Positions 21,180-35,314 of a stretch of DNA of 64,000 nt are shown here, piece by piece. Source of the stretch: Streptomyces sp. NBC_01317 (GTDB lineage: Bacteria; Actinomycetota; Actinomycetes; Streptomycetales; Streptomycetaceae); assembly GCF_035961655.1 (NCBI RefSeq), contig NZ_CP108393.1, forward strand, positions 8,002,948 through 8,066,947, written 5' to 3'. A model generated the notes under the pieces. That model worked only from the letters and a program-made list of their open reading frames with translations. It did not search any database and was not told the DNA's origin. Each line of letters opens with the position of its first letter. Position 1 is the first letter of the stretch. Position numbers and translations under genes: made by a program.

Positions 21180-24100
21180 TCATTCGAGGTCGTCGAGCAG
21201 GGCGAACAGCTCCTCGTCGGTGGCGCCCGACAGATCGGCTTCACTGTCCCCGGGGGCGGCGGGCGCCTGCGCGGCTTCCGCGGAGTCCAGCAGTTCCCGC
21301 AGCCGGGCGATGACCCGCCCGCGCGGCCCCCCGTCCCCGCCGTTACCCCCGCCCCCGGCGTTCCCGCTGTTCCCGGCGTTCCGGGGGGTTCCCCCGTTCG
21401 TGGTGAGGGCGGTGATGGCGGGGGTGAGGCGGGCCAGTTCGGCCAGTACCGCCTCGTCCGGGGTGGTCTCCTTGACCGCGAGCCGTTCGCGCAGATGAAC
21501 GGCGAGGGCGCCGGGGGTGGGGTGGTCGAAGGCGAGGGTGGTGGGCAGCCGCAGTCCGGTCGCCTCGGCGAGCCGGTTGCGCAGCTCGACGGCGGTCAGT
21601 GAGTCGAAGCCCAGTTCCTGCAGGGCGCGTTCGGGTGCGATCGCGGTGGGGTCCGGGTGTCCGAGTACCTCGGCGACCCGTGCCCGTACCAGGTCGGTGA
21701 GGATACGGCTCTGCTCGCCGGCCGGTACGGCGGCCAGGCGTTCGACCAGGGTGGGTCCGGCCGCGGGCCCGCCGGCCGTGGTGGTGGCGCGTTGGGGTGC
21801 CCCGCGGACCAGGCCGCGCAGCAGGGGGCCGGGCCGTTCGCCGGAGGCCCGCTGTGCGGCGGTGTCCAGCCGGGTGACGGCGAGCAGGGCCTGGCCGGTG
21901 GCGGGTACGGCGTCGAGGAGGGCCAGTGCGTCGTCGGTGGCCAGCGGCCGTAGTCCGGAGCGGGCCAGCCGGCGCAGGTCGGCCTCGGCGAGGTGCCCGC
22001 TGAGCGTGCTGGCCTGGGCCCACAGGCCCCAGGCCAGCGAGGTGCCGGGCAGGCCCAGTGCCCTGCGGTGCGCGGCCAGGGCGTCGAGGAAGGTGTTCCC
22101 GGCCGCGTAGTTGGCCTGTCCCGCGGTGCCCAGCAGCCCGGCGACCGAGGAGTAGAGGACGAACGCCGACAGGGGCAGGTGCCGGGTCAGTTCGTGCAGG
22201 TGCCAGGCGGCGTCGGCCTTCGGGCGCAGGACGGTGTCCAGGCGTTCGGGGGTCAGGGCCTGGAGGGTGGTGTCGTCCAGGACGCCGGCGGTGTGGACGA
22301 TTCCGGTCAGCGGGTGCCCGGCCGGCACGGTGTCCAGGAGGGCGGCGAGCTGGTCGCGGTCGGCGGTGTCGCAGGCGGCGAACCGTACGTCGGTGGCGCC
22401 CGCTTCCAGGAGTTCGGTACGCAGGCCGGCCGCGCCGGGGGCGTCGGCGCCGCGCCGGCTGACGAGCAGCAGGTGGCGTACGTGGTGCCGGCGTACCAGG
22501 TGCCGTACGAGGACCGTGCCCAGGGCGCCGGTGGCGCCGGTGACCAGGACGGTGCCCTCGCCCCAGACCGGGGCCGTGGCGGAATCCCGGTCCTGGGCCT
22601 GGGCCTGGTGCGGGGTGGTGGGCAGGGCGCGGGCCAGCCTCGGCAGGAGGATCCGCCCCTGGCGCACGGCCAGTTGGGGTTCGTCGCCCCGCAGGGTGTC
22701 CAGGAGCGGGGGGCTGTGCGGGCCGCCGTGCTCGCTGCCGTCGAGGTCGGCGAGCACGATCCGGCCCGGGTTCTCGCTCTGTGCGCTGCGCAGCAGTCCC
22801 CAGACCGGGGCGTGCACGAGGTCCGTTTCCTGTGCGGGGGTGGTGGCGACGGCGTTGCGGGTGATCACGGCGAGGCGTGAGGAGGCGAACCGGTCGTCCG
22901 CCAGCCATTGCTGTACCTGTGCCAGCAGGTGGTGCAGTACGGTGCGGACCGCGTCCGGCACCCCGGGCCCGTCCGCGGCTGTGGTGTCCGGGAGGGGGAG
23001 CAGGACCAGGGAGGGTGCCTGGTTGCCCTGGCCGAGGGTGTCCCGCAGTTCGCCGAGCGAGGTGTGGGCGGTCGCGCCGGGGGCCCAGGGGGTGTGGGCG
23101 GGGTCGCCGATGACGGCCACCTCTCCTCCCGGTGGGGTGGCGGGTTCGCCGGCGGGCGGGGTCCAGTCCACCTGGAACAGGCCGTTGGTGGTGGTGTTGT
23201 CCGCCGGGCGCAGGAGGTCCGCGGACAGGGGGCGCAGGGTGAGTGCCTCGACCGTGGCCACCGGTGTTCCCGTGGTGTCCGTGACGCTGAGGGCGTAGGC
23301 CGGTGAGCCCGGGTCCGTGCCGGGTACGGGGGTCAGCCTGACCCGCAGGTCCGCCGGGCCTGTGGTGGTGTGGAGGGTGACGCCGGTCCAGGAGAACGGC
23401 AGCAGGGGGGTGCCGGGGCGGCCGGTGACGGCGGGCAGCAGGGGGTGCAGTGCGGCGTCCAGGAGGGCGGGGTGCAGGGCGAACCGGCCGGCGTCGGGGC
23501 GTAGTTCCCCGCCGAGTGAGACCTCGGCGAACAGGTCGCCCCCCGGGCCGGTCCACAGGCGCCGCAGGTTCTGAAACGCCGTGCCGTACGCGTACTCCTC
23601 CTCGGCGAGCCGTTCGTAGGCCCCGCCCAGGTCGCTCTCGGTCGCGCCGGGCGGCGGCCATACCGCCGGACCCCCACCAGCACCACCAGCAGCAGGACCG
23701 GTGGTGGTGTCGGTGGTGGGGGTGGTGGTCAGGCGCCCGTGCGCGTGCAGGGCCCATTGCCCGGAGGTGTCGGTGTCGTCCGCGTCGGGCCGGGTGTGGA
23801 TACGCACGGTCCGCCCGCCGTCGTCCTGCGGGGCCGATACGGATACCTGGAGGTGGAGGCCGCCGTGTTCGGGCAGGACGAGGGGTGCGGCCAGGGTGAG
23901 TTCCTCCACCACCGGGGTGGCGCTGTGTGCCCCGGCTTTGACGGCGAGTTCGAGGAGTCCGGTGGCGGGCACCAGGACGGTGCCGGCGATGGTGTGGCCG
24001 CTGAGCCAGGGGTGGGTGTGCCGGGAGAGCCGGCCGGTCAGTACGTGTTCGTCGCGGTCGGCCAGCATGACGGCGGCGCCGAGGAAGGGGTGGTCGGCGG

Positions 24101-27100
24101 CGAACATCCCGAACCCGGCCGCGTCACCCGCGCCGGCGGGGGCGTCCAGCCAGTAGCGCCGGTGCTGGAAGGCGTAGCCCGGCAGGTCGGCGCGGCGGGC
24201 GCCGGGGAAGACGTTCTCCCAGCGCACCGGGGCGCCCCGCAGGGCGAGGCGGGCCAGGGCGGTGGCGAAGACGGCCGCCTCGTCCCGGCCCCGGCGCAGG
24301 GCCGGCACGAGGGCCCCGGCCGCCGTGTTCGTGGGGCCGCCCTCCTCCTCTTCTTCCAGGCACTGGCGTACCAGTGAGGTGAGGACGGCGTCGGGGCCCA
24401 GCTCCAGCCATTCGGTGACGCCCAGTTCGGTGAGGTGGCGGACTCCGTCGTGGAACCTGACCGCTTCGCGGATGTGCCGTGCCCAGTACTCGGGTGAGGT
24501 GAGCTGTTCAGTGGTGGCGAGGGTGCCGGTGAGGTTGGAGACGACGGGGATGCGGGGCGGGTGGAAGGTGAGGTCCTGGGCGATGGTGCGGAATTCGTCC
24601 AGTACTTCTTCCATGTGGGGGGAGTGGAAGGCGTGGCTGACCGGCAGCCGGGTGGCTCTGCGGCCCCGTTCGCGCCACAGGGTGCTGAGCTGTTCGACGC
24701 TCTGCGCGTCGCCCGAGATGACGGTGGAGCGGGGGCCGTTGACCGCGGCGATGCTCACCGTGCCGGCCTCCTGGGCCAGGCTCTCGCGTACTTCTTCCTC
24801 GGCGGCCTCGATCGCGGCCATCGCGCCGCCCTCCTTGGCGGCCTGCATGAGCCGCCCGCGCTCGGCGACCAGGACGCAGGCGTCGGGGAGGTCGAGGACC
24901 CCGGCGAGGTGGGCGGCGGTGACCTCGCCGATGGAGTGGCCGAGGAGGAAGTCCGGGGTCAGGCCGTGGTGTTCGGCGAGGCGGAACAGGGCGCTCTCCA
25001 CCGCGAACAGTGCCGCCTGGGTGAAGGCCGTCTGGTCGATCAGCGCCGAGTCCGCGGACCCCTCGGGTGCGAAGAGGACCTGTTTGAGGGGGCGTACCAG
25101 CTCGCGGTCCAGGTAGTGGCACACGGCGTCGAAGGCGGCGGCGAACACGGGGGAGGACGCGTACAGTTCGCGCCCCATGCCCAGGCGTTGGGCGCCCTGC
25201 CCGGTCAGCAGGAACGCGGTCTTCCCGCGCGGGGCGGGGGGCCCGCCGCGTACCACTGTGGCGGAGGTCTGTCCCTGGGCGAGGTGGGCCAGGCCCTCCA
25301 GCAGGCCCTCCCGGTCCGCGGCGAGGATCGCGGCGGAGTGTTCGTGCAGGGTGCGGGTGGTGGCCAGGGACAGGCCGATGTCCGCGAGAGCGGCGCCGGG
25401 CCGGTCGGTGAGGTGGGTGTGCAGGCGTCCGGCGGCCGCGCGCAGGGCGTCCTCGCCGCGCGCGGAGAGCAGCCAGGGCACGACAGGCAGAGCGGCAGCG
25501 GGGGTGGGGGTGGTCTGTGGCCGGGGGGCGGCCGGGGCGGGGGTGTACTGCTCGATGATGACGTGGGCGTTGGTGCCGCTGATGCCGAAGGACGACACCC
25601 CGGCGCGCCGCGCACGCCCCGTCTGGGGCCAGTCGGTGGTCTCGTTCAGGAGTTTGACGGCGCCGGAGTCCCAGTCGACCATCGGGGTCGGCTCGTTCGC
25701 GTACAGCGACTTGGGCAGGACGCCGTGGTGCAGGGCCTGGACCATCTTGATGACGCCGCCGACCCCGGCCGCGGCCTGGGCGTGCCCGATGTTGGATTTC
25801 AGTGAGCCGAGCAGGAGGGGTTGTCCGGCGGGGCGGTCCTGCCCGTAGGTGGCGAGGAGTGCCTGGGCCTCGATGGGGTCACCCAGGCGGGTGCCGGTGC
25901 CGTGGGCTTCGACGGCGTCCACATCGGTGGGGGTGAGGCGGGCGTTGGCGAGGGCTTGGCGGATGACGCGTTCCTGGGCGGGGCCGTTGGGGGCGGTGAG
26001 GCCGTTGCTGGCGCCGTCCTGGTTGACGGCGCTGCCCCGCAGCACGGCCAGGATCCGGTGGCCGTTCTTCTGGGCGTCGGAGAGGCGTTCGACGAGCAGC
26101 AGGCCCACCCCTTCCGACCAGCCGGTGCCGTCCGCGCCGGCCGCGAACGAGCGGCAGCGCCCGTCGGCGGACAGGCCGCGCTGGCGGGAGAACTCGACGA
26201 AGACGCTGGGCCCGGCCATCACCGTCACACCCCCCGCCAGTGCCAGGTCGCACTCCCCGTTGCGCAGCGCGTTCGCCGCCAGGTGCAGTGCCACCAGGGA
26301 GGAGGAGCAGGCGGTGTCGACGGTGACGGCGGGGCCTTCGAAGCCGTAGGTGTAGGACAGGCGGCCCGATACGACGCTGGAGAGGTTCCCGGCCAGCAGG
26401 AAGCCCTCGTACTCCGGCGGGCTGGCGGCCAGCCGCGACACGTAGTCGTCGTACATGGCCCCGGCGAACACGCCCGTACGCGAACCGCGCAGGGTGCCCG
26501 GGTCGATGCCCGCGCTCTCCAGGGTCTCCCACGCGGTTTCCAGCAGGAGCCGGTGCTGGGGGTCGGTCGCGGTGGCCTCGCGCGGTGAGATCCCGAAGAA
26601 CTCCCGGTCGAACTGGTCGGCGTCGTGGAGGAATCCGCCGTGGCGCACGTAGGAGGTGCCGGTGTGGTCGGGGTCGGGGTCGTAGAGGCGGTCCAGGTCC
26701 CAGCCCCGGTTGGCGGGGAACTCGCTGATGGCGTCGGTGCCCTTCGCGACCAGGTCCCACAGGTCCTCGGGCGAGGTGACGCCGCCGGGGTAGCGGCAGG
26801 CCATGCCGACGATCACGATCGGCTCCTCGGTCGCGGCGGCGGCGCCGGCCGGGGCGGGCCGCGCCGCCGCCGCACCGGTACCCGTGCCCGCGGCCAGGGT
26901 GACCAGGCGGTCCGCCAGGGCCTGCGGGGACGGGTGGTCGAAGACCACGGTGGCGGGCAGCCGTGTCCCGGTGGCGGTGTTGAGCCGGTTGCGCAGTTCG
27001 ACCGCAGCCAGTGAGTCGAAGCCGATCTCGTTGAAGGCGCGGCGCGGGTCGACGGCCGAGGCACCGGTGTGCCCCAGCACGCCGGCCACGGTGGAGCGCA

Positions 27101-30100
27101 CCAGTTCCAGGACCGCCTCGCGGCGCTTGTCCTCCTGGAGTGCCGCCATGTCCCGGGCCCAGCCGGTGCCGCCGCCCGCGGCCGCCGCGGGGGTGCGGCG
27201 GGGGGCGGGGGCGACCAGGACGCGCAGCAGCGGCGCGGGTGCTTCGGTACGGGCGCGCAGGGCGGCCAGGTCGAGGTCCACGGGCACGCTCAGCGCCCCT
27301 CCGCCCGCCAGGGCGCGGTCGAACAGGGCCAGGCCGTGTCGCGGGGTGAGCGGGCGGACACCGGCCCGGGCCCACCTGGCCGCACCGGCCTCACCGAGTG
27401 TGCCGCCCATGCCGTGGGTGGCGTCCCACAGGCCCCAGGCCAGGGAGGTCGCGGCGAGGCCGAGGGTGTGGCGGTGCGCTGCCAGGGCGTCCAGATAGCT
27501 GTTGGCGCCGGCGTAGTTGGCCTGTCCCGCGGTGCCCAGCAGCCCGGAGACCGAGGAGAAGAGGACGAACGCCGACAGGGGCAGGTGCCGGGTCAGTTCG
27601 TGCAGGTGCCAGGCGGCGTCCGCCTTCGGGCGCAGGACGGACTCCAGGCGTTCGGGGGTCAGGGCCTGGACCGTGGCGTCGTCCAGGACCCCGGCGGTGT
27701 GGACGATTCCGGTCAGCGGGTGCCCGGCCGGCACGGTGTCCAGCAGGGCGGCCAGCTGGCCGCGGTCGGCCACGTCACAGGCCGCGAAGGTCACCCGGGC
27801 GCCCAGCTCCTCCAGCGAGGAGCGCAGTTCGCCCGCGCCGGGGGCGTCGGGTCCGCGCCGGCCGGCCAGGAGCAGATGCCGTACACCGTGCGCGGTGACC
27901 AGGTGGCGGGCGAAGAGCGCGCCCAGGCCGCCGGTGCCGCCGGTGATCAGGACCGTGCCGTCGGGGTCCAGCGGGGCCGCGGGGGTGCCGGTGTCCGGTG
28001 CGGCCCGCACCAGCCGGGGCGCGCGCAGGCCGTCTTCGGCCAGGGCGAGCTGGGGCTCACCGGTGGCCAGGGCCGCGGCGATCTCCAGGTCGGAAGGCCC
28101 GGCAGAGTCAGAGGGGCTGGGGTTGGGGGTGGGGGTGTCGAGCAGGACCAGGCGGTCCGGGTGCTCGCTCTGCGCCGAGCGGACCAGGCCCCATACCCCG
28201 GCGCCGGGAAGAGCGCCGGCTTCCTCGGGGTGAGAGGCCCCGGCCGCCCCCCGGGTGAGGAACACCAGGCGGGTACGGGCATACCGGTCGTCGGCCAGGA
28301 ACCGCTGCACCACGGCCAGGGCGTCCTGTACGGTCCCGTGCACCGCCGCCGGCCGGTCCCCGGCGCCGGCGCCGGCGCCGGCGCCGGGGCCGAGGTCTGC
28401 CGTGCGGACGACAACGGCCTCCAGCCCTTCCTCTTCGGGGAGTTCGGTGCCCCGCGCCCACCCGATCCGCGGGCCCGGGCCCGCGCCCGCAGGTGCGGGG
28501 GCGGGCGGTACGGTCATCCACTCCACCTGGTACAGCCCCTCGGTGTGCCCGGCGGCCGCGGTGGCGAGCGCCTGCCGGGGGACCACGCGCAGGGCCAGGG
28601 ACTCCACCTCGGCCACCAGGGTGCCGGTGGTGTCGGCGAGGGTGAGCGCGAAGGTGTCCCGGCCCGCCGGGGAGATCCGCACCCGCAGCTCGGTCGCGCC
28701 GCTCGCGTACAGCTGGGTGCCCGCCCACGCGAACGGCAGCCGCAGGCCGCCGTCGCCCGCCGCGTCGGCGGCGTGCAGGACCAGGGGGTGCAGCACGGAG
28801 TCCAGGAGCGCGGGATGCACGGCGAACCGGGCGGCCTGCGCGTGCTGGTCGCCGGGCAGGCGCACCGTGGCGTACAGGTCCTCGCCCGCCGACCAGAGAC
28901 CGGTCAGCCCCCGGAAGGCGGGGCCGTAGTGGTATCCGAGGTCCGCGAGCCGCTCGTACACGCCCTCCAGCGGCAGGTCGGACGCCCCGGCGGGCGGCCA
29001 CTGCGCGAGATCACGTGTGCCGGTGGTGGTGGGGGCGGGTGGGCCGCCCAGGACACCGGAGGCGTGGCGTGTCCAGGGCACCTGGCCGTGCCCGGTGCCG
29101 TCGGGCCTGGCGTGCACGGCGAAGGGCCGGGCGCCGTCGGGGCCGGGGGCGCCCACCGAGACCTGGACCCGCACCGCGGTGTCCCGCGGCAGTGGCAGCG
29201 GCGCCTCCAGGGTGAGGTCGCCCACCCGGTCCGCGCCGGTCCGCCCGCCGGCGGCCAGGGCCAGTTCGACGAAGGCCGTGGCGGGCAGGAGCACCCCGCC
29301 GCCCACCGTGTGGTCGGCCAGCCAGGGATGTGCCGCGGCCGACAGCAGACCGGTCAGGACCAGGCCCTCACCGTCCGCGAGGTCCATGGCGGTGGACAGC
29401 AGCGGGTGGTCCGCGGAATCCAGGCCCAGGGTCCGTGCGTCACCGGGGGCGTGGGGTGCCAGCCAGTAGTGCTCGCGCTGGAAGGCGTACGTCGGCAGAT
29501 CGACGGGGCGGCCGCCGGGGAAGAACGAGGCGCCCTCCAGGGGCGCCCCGTGGACCCGGGCGCTCGCCAGGCCCGTGACCAGGGTCCGCGGCTCGGGCCG
29601 CCCGGCGCGCAGCAGCGCCACGGTGTGGGTGTCCTCGCCGCTCAGGCAGCCCTGGGCCAGCGGGGCGAGGACCGCGTCGGGGCCGATCTCCACGAACACG
29701 GTGGCGCCGCGCGCCTGTAGTTCCCGGGTCGCGTCGAGGAACCGTACGGCCTCGCGGATCTGCCCGGCCCAGTAGTCGGGCGAGGTGAGTTCACCGGTGG
29801 TGGCCAGGCGCCCGGTGACCGTCGAGACGATCGGTATCCGCGGCGCGTGCCAGGTCAGTGCGGCCGCGACGGCCCGGAACTCCTCCAGGACGCCGTCAAT
29901 GTGGGGGGAGTGGAAGGCGTGGCTGACCTGGAGGCGGCGTGTCCTGCGGCCTTGTGCCCGCCACCGCCCGGCGAGTTCCCCGGCCGCGTCCTGGTCGCCG
30001 GAGATGACCAGGGAGGCGGGGCCGTTGACCGCGGCGATGGACAGCCGGCCGCCGAACTCGGCCAGGTCGGCGGCCAGTTCGCTCTCCTTCGCCTCGATGG

Positions 30101-33100
30101 CGACCATGGCCCCGCCGGCCGGCGCCGACTCCATCAGCCGCCCCCGGGCGGCGACCAGACGCGCCGCGTCCCGCAGGGAGAGCACGCCCGCGCAGTGCGC
30201 GGCGGCCAGTTCGCCGATGGAGTGCCCGGCGAGCAGGTCGGGGGTGAGCCCGTGGTGCGCGGCCAGGCGGAACAGCGCGACCTCCACGGCGAACAACGCG
30301 GGCTGGGTGTACGCGGTGCGGTGCAGCACCGCCGCCTCAGGGGTCCCCTCGGCGGCGAACAGCACCGTGCGCAACGGCTGCGGCAGATGCGCGTCCAGCG
30401 CGGCGCAGGCGTCGTCCAGCGCCTGGGCGAAGACCGGGTACGCCTCGTACAGTTCCTGTCCCATGCCGGTGCGCTGGGCGCCCTGCCCGGTGAAGAGGAA
30501 CGCGGTCTTGCCCGGGGCCGCGGCGCTGCCGGTGACGACCCGGGGGTCCTCCCGGCCCCCGGCGAGCGCGTCCAGGCCGGCCAGGAGGTCCTGCGGGGTG
30601 GCGGCGAGGACCGCCGCCCGGTGGGGGAGCGCGGTACGGGTGGTGGCCAGCGAGAACCCGGTGTCGTACGCACCGGCTCCGCCGGCGGTCAACGCGCGGA
30701 TGCGGGCGGCCTGTTCACGCAGCGCCGCCTCGTCCTGGGCGTACAGCAGCCAGGGCGCGGGCCCGGACCACTCGTGCGCGGGGGCGGGCTGCGGGGCGGG
30801 CGGGCCCTGTTCGAGGATGACGTGGGCGTTGGTGCCGCTGATGCCGAAGGAGGAGACGGCGGCCCGGCGCGGGCGCCCGGTCCGGGGCCAGTCGGCGGCC
30901 TCGGTGAGGAGTTTCACCGTGCCCCGGGACCAGTCGACCATCGGGGTCGGCTCGTCCACGTGCAGGGTGCGGGGCAGGACGCCGTGGCGCATGGCCTGCA
31001 CCATCTTGATGACGCCGCCGACCCCGGCCGCGGCCTGGGCGTGCCCGATGTTCGACTTGAGCGATCCGAGCAGGACGGGGGCGCGGTCCCCGCGCTCGTG
31101 CCCGTAGGTCGCCAGGAGCGCCTCGGCCTCGATGGGGTCGCCCAGGCGGGTGCCGGTGCCGTGCGCCTCCACGGCGTCGATGTCCGCCGGGGCCAGGCCC
31201 GCGTCCGCCAGCGCCGCGCGGATGACCCGTTCCTGCGCGGGGCCGTTGGGCGCGGTCAGGCCGTTGCTGGCACCGTCCTGGTTGATCGCGCTGCCGCGGA
31301 CGACCGCCAGGACCTGGTGCCCGTTCTTCCGTGCGTCGGAGAGCCGTTCCAGGACCAGCAGGCCCACGCCCTCGGCCCAGGAGGTGCCGTCGGCCGAGGC
31401 CGCGAACGACTTCGACCGGCCGTCGGCGGCCAGCCCCCGCTGGCGGGAGAACTCCACGAACATCCCGGGGGACGACATGATCGTGGCGCCGCCCGCGATC
31501 GCCAGCGCCGACTCGCCCGAGCGCAGCGACCCAAGGGCCAGGTGCAGGGCGGTCAGCGACGACGAGCACGCCGTGTCGACGGTCACCGCCGGGCCCGCCA
31601 GGCCCAGTTGGTAGGCGATGCGCCCGGACATCACGCTGGGGGTGGTGCCGGTCAGCAGATAGCCCTCGACGCTGTCGGGCGCGTCCTGCATCCGGGGCCC
31701 GTAGTCCAGGGTGGTGGCGCCGATGAACACGCCCGTACGGCTGCCGCGCAGCGCGTCCGCGTCCAGCCGCGCCCGCTCCACCGCCTCCCAGGCGGTCTCC
31801 AGGAGCAGCCGCTGCTGGGGGTCCATCGCCAGCGCCTCGCGCGGCGAGATCCCGAAGAAGGCGTTGTCGAAGCGGGCCGCGTCCTTGACGAACCCGCCCT
31901 CGCGCACGGTGCTGTGCCCACCGCGGGCCGGGTCGCTGTCGTACAGGTCCTTTTCCCAGCCGCGGTCGGCGGGGAACGCGGAGACGGCGTCCCCGCCGCC
32001 GGCCACCAGCCGCCACAGGTCCTCGGGCGAGGTGACGCCGCCGGGGTAGCGGCAGGCCATGCCGACGATGGCGACCGGTTCGTCCGGCCCGCCGGGCAGC
32101 GCCGGCCCCTCTGCCCCCGTGGCGTCCTTCCCGGCGAGGAGGGACTGGAGGTGGCTGGTCAGGGCGCCCGGTGTGGGGTGGTCGTAGAGCAGCCCGCCGG
32201 CCAGGCGCAGCCCCGTCGCGGAGGCCAGCGCGTCGCGCAGCTCCACCGACATCAGCGAGTCGAAGCCCAGCTCCTTGAACGTGGCGTGCGGGGGCACCCG
32301 CCGCCCGGCCGGATACTCCAGCACCCGCGCGACCAGCCCGGCCACCAGCGCGTCCGCGTCCACCGCGGCCCCCACCCCGGCTACATCGCCCGCCTCCCGG
32401 CCGCCGGGTGCGGCTTCCCCCGTGACGGGAGCCTGCGGCGCGCCGGGCGTGAGCTCACGGGCGGCAGCGGTGCCCGAGACCCAGTACCGCTCCCGCTGGA
32501 AGGCGTAGGTCGGCAGCGGTACGCGCCGGGCGTCACCGTAGGAGGGGATCGCACCCCAGTTGACGTGCGTACCCCGCACGAAGGCCGCCGCCAGGGCCGC
32601 CAGCAGGGTCCTGGCCTCCGGCCGCCCCCCGCGCAGCGCGGCCACCGCGAGCACCGCGTCCGCCTCCCGGACACTGTCGCGGACCATCGCCGAGCAGACC
32701 CCGTCGGGCCCCAGCTCCACGAACGCGGTGGCGCCCGCGTCCTCCAGGGCCCGCACCGCGTCCCCGAACAGCACCGGGCGGCGCACCTGCTCCACCCAGT
32801 ACGCGGCCGACGACCAGGCCTCGCCCACAAGCTGCCCGGTCACCGACGACACCGCGCCGATGCGGGGCGCGCGCAGGCTCAGCCCGTCCACGACCGTACG
32901 GAAGTCGTCGAGCATCGGGTCCATCAGCGGGGAGTGGAAGGCGTGCGAGACATTCAGCCGCTTCGTCCGCCGCCCCTGGCCGCGCAGCCGCTCCGCGAGC
33001 GCCAGGACGCTCTCGCGCGCACCGGACAGGACCACCGAACGGGGCCCGTTGACCGCGGCGATGCCCACCTGGTCCTCATGGCCAGCCAGGAGCGCGGACA

Positions 33101-35153
33101 CCTCACCGGGTGTGGCCTCGACCGCGACCATCGCACCGCCGGGCGCCAGCGCCTGCATCAGCCGCCCGCGCGCGGCGACCAGCCGCGCGGCGTCGGGCAG
33201 GTCGAAGACCCCCGCGACATGCGCGGCGGCGATCTCACCGATGGAATGGCCGGCGAGCAGGTCCGGCACCACACCCCAGGACTCCGCCAGCCGGTAGAGG
33301 GACACTTCGAGGGCGAAGAGCGCGGGCTGGGCGTACCCGGTCTCCTCCAGGCCCTCCCCGGAGGCGATCACCTCCAGCAGCGGCCGCTCCAGCAGCGGGT
33401 CCAGCTCGGCGCGGACCGCGTCGAAGGCCTCGGCGAACGCGGGGAACGCCCCGTACAGCTCCAGGCCCATCCCGGCACGCTGGGCGCCCTGCCCCGTGAA
33501 GACGAAGGCGAGCCGCCCCGGGCCGGCCGCGCCGCGCACCACATCGGCCGACGATTCGCCCGCGGCGAGGGCGTCGAGCGCGTGAAGGAGGCCGGGACCG
33601 CCGCCGGGCGCGGCCAGTGCGACCGCCCGGTGCTCGAAGACGGTACGGGTGGTGGCCAGGGACCAGGCGGCGTCGGCGGTCACCGGCGCGCCCTCGCCCG
33701 TCAGGGCGTTCCGCAGGCGGGCGGCCTGGGCCCGCAGCGCTGTTTCCGAGCGCCCGGAGAGCACCAGCGGGACCACACCGGGAGTACCGGCCGCCCGGTG
33801 GGCGGGAGCGCCGGGTGCCAGGGACACCGGGCCCTCGGTGAGGACGACGTGCGCGTTCGTGCCGCCCATGCCGAAGGAGGAGACCCCGGCCACCAGCGGC
33901 CGCTGGGGCGCGGGCCACTCGGTCAGCTCCCGCTGCACCTCCAGTCCCAGCTCCTCCAGGGGGATCCGGGGGTGGGGGGCGGCGAAGTTGAGGCTCGGGG
34001 GCAGCCGCCGGTGGCTCAGCGCCAGCAGTGTCTTGAGCACGCCGACGATGCCGGCCGCGCCTTCGAGGTGGCCCACGTTGGTCTTGGCCGAGCCGACCCG
34101 CAGCCCCGCGCCCGGGGCCCGGCCCGCGCCGAGCACCGCGCCCAGCGCCGCCGCCTCCACGGGGTCGCCCACCGGGGTCCCGGTGCCGTGGAGTTCGACG
34201 TACTGCACGGCGGCCGGGTCGATGCCGGCCTTCTCGTACGCCTCGCGCAGGACACGTTCCTGCGCCGGCCGGCCGGGGACCGTCAGGCCCGCGGTCGCAC
34301 CGTCGTTGTTGACCGCGCTGGCGCGGATGACCCCGTAGACGCGGTCGCCGTCCGCGACCGCGCGGGCCAGCGGCTTGAGGACGAGGACCGCCCCGCCCTC
34401 GCCGCGCACGAAACCGTTGGCGCGGGCGTCGAAGGCGTAGGTCGTGCCGTCGGGGGAGAGCCCGCCGAACCGCTCCCCGGTGGCCGCGCTCTCGGCGAGG
34501 ATGTTCAGGTTGACGCCCGCCGCGATCGCCGTGTCGCTCTCGCCGGAGCGCAGGGACTCGCAGGCGAGATGGACGGCGACCAGCGAGGAGGACTGCGCCG
34601 AGTCGACGGTCAGGCTCGGTCCGTGCAGGCCCAGGTGGTAGGAGACCCGGTTGGCGATGACGCCCCGGTTGACGCCGGTCATGGTGTGCTGGGTGAGCGC
34701 CCGGTCGCCGTACTGGTAGAGCAGTGCCGTGTAGTCGTCGCGCAGGGTGCCCACGAACACGGCGGTACGGCTGCCGCGCAGCGCGGCCGGGAGGGTGCCG
34801 GCGTCCTCCAGGGCCTCCCAGGCCAGTTCCAGCACCAGCCGCTGCTGGGGGTCCATGGTGGTGGCCTCGCGCGGTGAGATGCCGAAGAAGTCCGCGTCGA
34901 AGGTGTCCACCCGGTCCAGGAACCCGCCCCGGCGCGTCCCCGGCTCCGCCGCCTGGTAGGCCGGTTCGCCGGAGGCGGGCAGCCAGCGCCCGCCGGGCAC
35001 CGGGGTGATGGCGTCCGAGCCGGTGCGCAGCAGGTCCCAGAAAGCCCCGGGGGTGTCCGCGCCGGGAAGCCGGCAGGACACTCCGACGACCGCGATGCCC
35101 TCGCCGGGCCCCTCGCCCTGCGCGGCCCTGTGGAAATGGTGCTGATTCGTCAT
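21180..35153 (-). CDS. Type I PKS: KSQ loading module plus extension modules 1 and 2
   Basis: 4657 residues. ATG 35153 is chosen because GGAAAGGGAAG precedes it and the KS begins about 20 residues later; an in-frame upstream extension has no such signal. Loading: KSQ with Gln187 in VDSAQSSS replacing Cys, AT with GHSIGE near 635 and [11 protein letters not shown] Ser966. KSQ domains decarboxylate malonyl-ACP to give an acetyl starter. Module 1: KS Cys1196, AT near 1642, DH His1948 and Asp2118 (DxxxH intact), KR near 2398 with LDD, ACP near 2713. Module 2: KS Cys2949, AT near 3405, DH His near 3720 and Asp3899, KR near 4200 with LDD, ACP near 4517. It ends in an acidic docking tail ([14 protein letters not shown]). 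Both extension modules should give trans double bonds. Confidence 0.95.
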   Translation of the reverse strand: MTNQHHFHRAAQGEGPGEGIAVVGVSCRLPGADTPGAFWDLLRTGSDAITPVPGGRWLPASGEPAYQAAEPGTRRGGFLDRVDTFDADFFGISPREATTMDPQQRLVLELAWEALEDAGTLPAALRGSRTAVFVGTLRDDYTALLYQYGDRALTQHTMTGVNRGVIANRVSYHLGLHGPSLTVDSAQSSSLVAVHLACESLRSGESDTAIAAGVNLNILAESAATGERFGGLSPDGTTYAFDARANGFVRGEGGAVLVLKPLARAVADGDRVYGVIRASAVNNDGATAGLTVPGRPAQERVLREAYEKAGIDPAAVQYVELHGTGTPVGDPVEAAALGAVLGAGRAPGAGLRVGSAKTNVGHLEGAAGIVGVLKTLLALSHRRLPPSLNFAAPHPRIPLEELGLEVQRELTEWPAPQRPLVAGVSSFGMGGTNAHVVLTEGPVSLAPGAPAHRAAGTPGVVPLVLSGRSETALRAQAARLRNALTGEGAPVTADAAWSLATTRTVFEHRAVALAAPGGGPGLLHALDALAAGESSADVVRGAAGPGRLAFVFTGQGAQRAGMGLELYGAFPAFAEAFDAVRAELDPLLERPLLEVIASGEGLEETGYAQPALFALEVSLYRLAESWGVVPDLLAGHSIGEIAAAHVAGVFDLPDAARLVAARGRLMQALAPGGAMVAVEATPGEVSALLAGHEDQVGIAAVNGPRSVVLSGARESVLALAERLRGQGRRTKRLNVSHAFHSPLMDPMLDDFRTVVDGLSLRAPRIGAVSSVTGQLVGEAWSSAAYWVEQVRRPVLFGDAVRALEDAGATAFVELGPDGVCSAMVRDSVREADAVLAVAALRGGRPEARTLLAALAAAFVRGTHVNWGAIPSYGDARRVPLPTYAFQRERYWVSGTAAARELTPGAPQAPVTGEAAPGGREAGDVAGVGAAVDADALVAGLVARVLEYPAGRRVPPHATFKELGFDSLMSVELRDALASATGLRLAGGLLYDHPTPGALTSHLQSLLAGKDATGAEGPALPGGPDEPVAIVGMACRYPGGVTSPEDLWRLVAGGGDAVSAFPADRGWEKDLYDSDPARGGHSTVREGGFVKDAARFDNAFFGISPREALAMDPQQRLLLETAWEAVERARLDADALRGSRTGVFIGATTLDYGPRMQDAPDSVEGYLLTGTTPSVMSGRIAYQLGLAGPAVTVDTACSSSLTALHLALGSLRSGESALAIAGGATIMSSPGMFVEFSRQRGLAADGRSKSFAASADGTSWAEGVGLLVLERLSDARKNGHQVLAVVRGSAINQDGASNGLTAPNGPAQERVIRAALADAGLAPADIDAVEAHGTGTRLGDPIEAEALLATYGHERGDRAPVLLGSLKSNIGHAQAAAGVGGVIKMVQAMRHGVLPRTLHVDEPTPMVDWSRGTVKLLTEAADWPRTGRPRRAAVSSFGISGTNAHVILEQGPPAPQPAPAHEWSGPAPWLLYAQDEAALREQAARIRALTAGGAGAYDTGFSLATTRTALPHRAAVLAATPQDLLAGLDALAGGREDPRVVTGSAAAPGKTAFLFTGQGAQRTGMGQELYEAYPVFAQALDDACAALDAHLPQPLRTVLFAAEGTPEAAVLHRTAYTQPALFAVEVALFRLAAHHGLTPDLLAGHSIGELAAAHCAGVLSLRDAARLVAARGRLMESAPAGGAMVAIEAKESELAADLAEFGGRLSIAAVNGPASLVISGDQDAAGELAGRWRAQGRRTRRLQVSHAFHSPHIDGVLEEFRAVAAALTWHAPRIPIVSTVTGRLATTGELTSPDYWAGQIREAVRFLDATRELQARGATVFVEIGPDAVLAPLAQGCLSGEDTHTVALLRAGRPEPRTLVTGLASARVHGAPLEGASFFPGGRPVDLPTYAFQREHYWLAPHAPGDARTLGLDSADHPLLSTAMDLADGEGLVLTGLLSAAAHPWLADHTVGGGVLLPATAFVELALAAGGRTGADRVGDLTLEAPLPLPRDTAVRVQVSVGAPGPDGARPFAVHARPDGTGHGQVPWTRHASGVLGGPPAPTTTGTRDLAQWPPAGASDLPLEGVYERLADLGYHYGPAFRGLTGLWSAGEDLYATVRLPGDQHAQAARFAVHPALLDSVLHPLVLHAADAAGDGGLRLPFAWAGTQLYASGATELRVRISPAGRDTFALTLADTTGTLVAEVESLALRVVPRQALATAAAGHTEGLYQVEWMTVPPAPAPAGAGPGPRIGWARGTELPEEEGLEAVVVRTADLGPGAGAGAGAGDRPAAVHGTVQDALAVVQRFLADDRYARTRLVFLTRGAAGASHPEEAGALPGAGVWGLVRSAQSEHPDRLVLLDTPTPNPSPSDSAGPSDLEIAAALATGEPQLALAEDGLRAPRLVRAAPDTGTPAAPLDPDGTVLITGGTGGLGALFARHLVTAHGVRHLLLAGRRGPDAPGAGELRSSLEELGARVTFAACDVADRGQLAALLDTVPAGHPLTGIVHTAGVLDDATVQALTPERLESVLRPKADAAWHLHELTRHLPLSAFVLFSSVSGLLGTAGQANYAGANSYLDALAAHRHTLGLAATSLAWGLWDATHGMGGTLGEAGAARWARAGVRPLTPRHGLALFDRALAGGGALSVPVDLDLAALRARTEAPAPLLRVLVAPAPRRTPAAAAGGGTGWARDMAALQEDKRREAVLELVRSTVAGVLGHTGASAVDPRRAFNEIGFDSLAAVELRNRLNTATGTRLPATVVFDHPSPQALADRLVTLAAGTGTGAAAARPAPAGAAAATEEPIVIVGMACRYPGGVTSPEDLWDLVAKGTDAISEFPANRGWDLDRLYDPDPDHTGTSYVRHGGFLHDADQFDREFFGISPREATATDPQHRLLLETAWETLESAGIDPGTLRGSRTGVFAGAMYDDYVSRLAASPPEYEGFLLAGNLSSVVSGRLSYTYGFEGPAVTVDTACSSSLVALHLAANALRNGECDLALAGGVTVMAGPSVFVEFSRQRGLSADGRCRSFAAGADGTGWSEGVGLLLVERLSDAQKNGHRILAVLRGSAVNQDGASNGLTAPNGPAQERVIRQALANARLTPTDVDAVEAHGTGTRLGDPIEAQALLATYGQDRPAGQPLLLGSLKSNIGHAQAAAGVGGVIKMVQALHHGVLPKSLYANEPTPMVDWDSGAVKLLNETTDWPQTGRARRAGVSSFGISGTNAHVIIEQYTPAPAAPRPQTTPTPAAALPVVPWLLSARGEDALRAAAGRLHTHLTDRPGAALADIGLSLATTRTLHEHSAAILAADREGLLEGLAHLAQGQTSATVVRGGPPAPRGKTAFLLTGQGAQRLGMGRELYASSPVFAAAFDAVCHYLDRELVRPLKQVLFAPEGSADSALIDQTAFTQAALFAVESALFRLAEHHGLTPDFLLGHSIGEVTAAHLAGVLDLPDACVLVAERGRLMQAAKEGGAMAAIEAAEEEVRESLAQEAGTVSIAAVNGPRSTVISGDAQSVEQLSTLWRERGRRATRLPVSHAFHSPHMEEVLDEFRTIAQDLTFHPPRIPVVSNLTGTLATTEQLTSPEYWARHIREAVRFHDGVRHLTELGVTEWLELGPDAVLTSLVRQCLEEEEEGGPTNTAAGALVPALRRGRDEAAVFATALARLALRGAPVRWENVFPGARRADLPGYAFQHRRYWLDAPAGAGDAAGFGMFAADHPFLGAAVMLADRDEHVLTGRLSRHTHPWLSGHTIAGTVLVPATGLLELAVKAGAHSATPVVEELTLAAPLVLPEHGGLHLQVSVSAPQDDGGRTVRIHTRPDADDTDTSGQWALHAHGRLTTTPTTDTTTGPAAGGAGGGPAVWPPPGATESDLGGAYERLAEEEYAYGTAFQNLRRLWTGPGGDLFAEVSLGGELRPDAGRFALHPALLDAALHPLLPAVTGRPGTPLLPFSWTGVTLHTTTGPADLRVRLTPVPGTDPGSPAYALSVTDTTGTPVATVEALTLRPLSADLLRPADNTTTNGLFQVDWTPPAGEPATPPGGEVAVIGDPAHTPWAPGATAHTSLGELRDTLGQGNQAPSLVLLPLPDTTAADGPGVPDAVRTVLHHLLAQVQQWLADDRFASSRLAVITRNAVATTPAQETDLVHAPVWGLLRSAQSENPGRIVLADLDGSEHGGPHSPPLLDTLRGDEPQLAVRQGRILLPRLARALPTTPHQAQAQDRDSATAPVWGEGTVLVTGATGALGTVLVRHLVRRHHVRHLLLVSRRGADAPGAAGLRTELLEAGATDVRFAACDTADRDQLAALLDTVPAGHPLTGIVHTAGVLDDTTLQALTPERLDTVLRPKADAAWHLHELTRHLPLSAFVLYSSVAGLLGTAGQANYAAGNTFLDALAAHRRALGLPGTSLAWGLWAQASTLSGHLAEADLRRLARSGLRPLATDDALALLDAVPATGQALLAVTRLDTAAQRASGERPGPLLRGLVRGAPQRATTTAGGPAAGPTLVERLAAVPAGEQSRILTDLVRARVAEVLGHPDPTAIAPERALQELGFDSLTAVELRNRLAEATGLRLPTTLAFDHPTPGALAVHLRERLAVKETTPDEAVLAELARLTPAITALTTNGGTPRNAGNSGNAGGGGNGGDGGPRGRVIARLRELLDSAEAAQAPAAPGDSEADLSGATDEELFALLDDLE

Positions 35154-35314
35154 CGCGCTCGACTTCCCTTTCCAGTGAATCCGGCCGAACTGGGCGACCT
35201 TGAAAGGCATTTCGGTGACACTGCTTCCAGATCGTAGGCAGGTGGTCCTCTCGGCCCTCTCAGCGCGGCTCCACCGGGCGGTAACCACCCCGGCCACATG
35301 CCGGGAGACCGCCG

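Noticed and set aside
17652..21602. 1316-residue plus-strand ORF opposite PKS genes
   Set aside because: Antisense shadow crossing two PKS genes and their gap; no start signal or known domain.
29847..34877. 1676-residue plus-strand ORF opposite the first PKS gene
   Set aside because: Antisense shadow caused by high GC at codon third positions; composition is Gly/Arg/Val-rich with no motifs.
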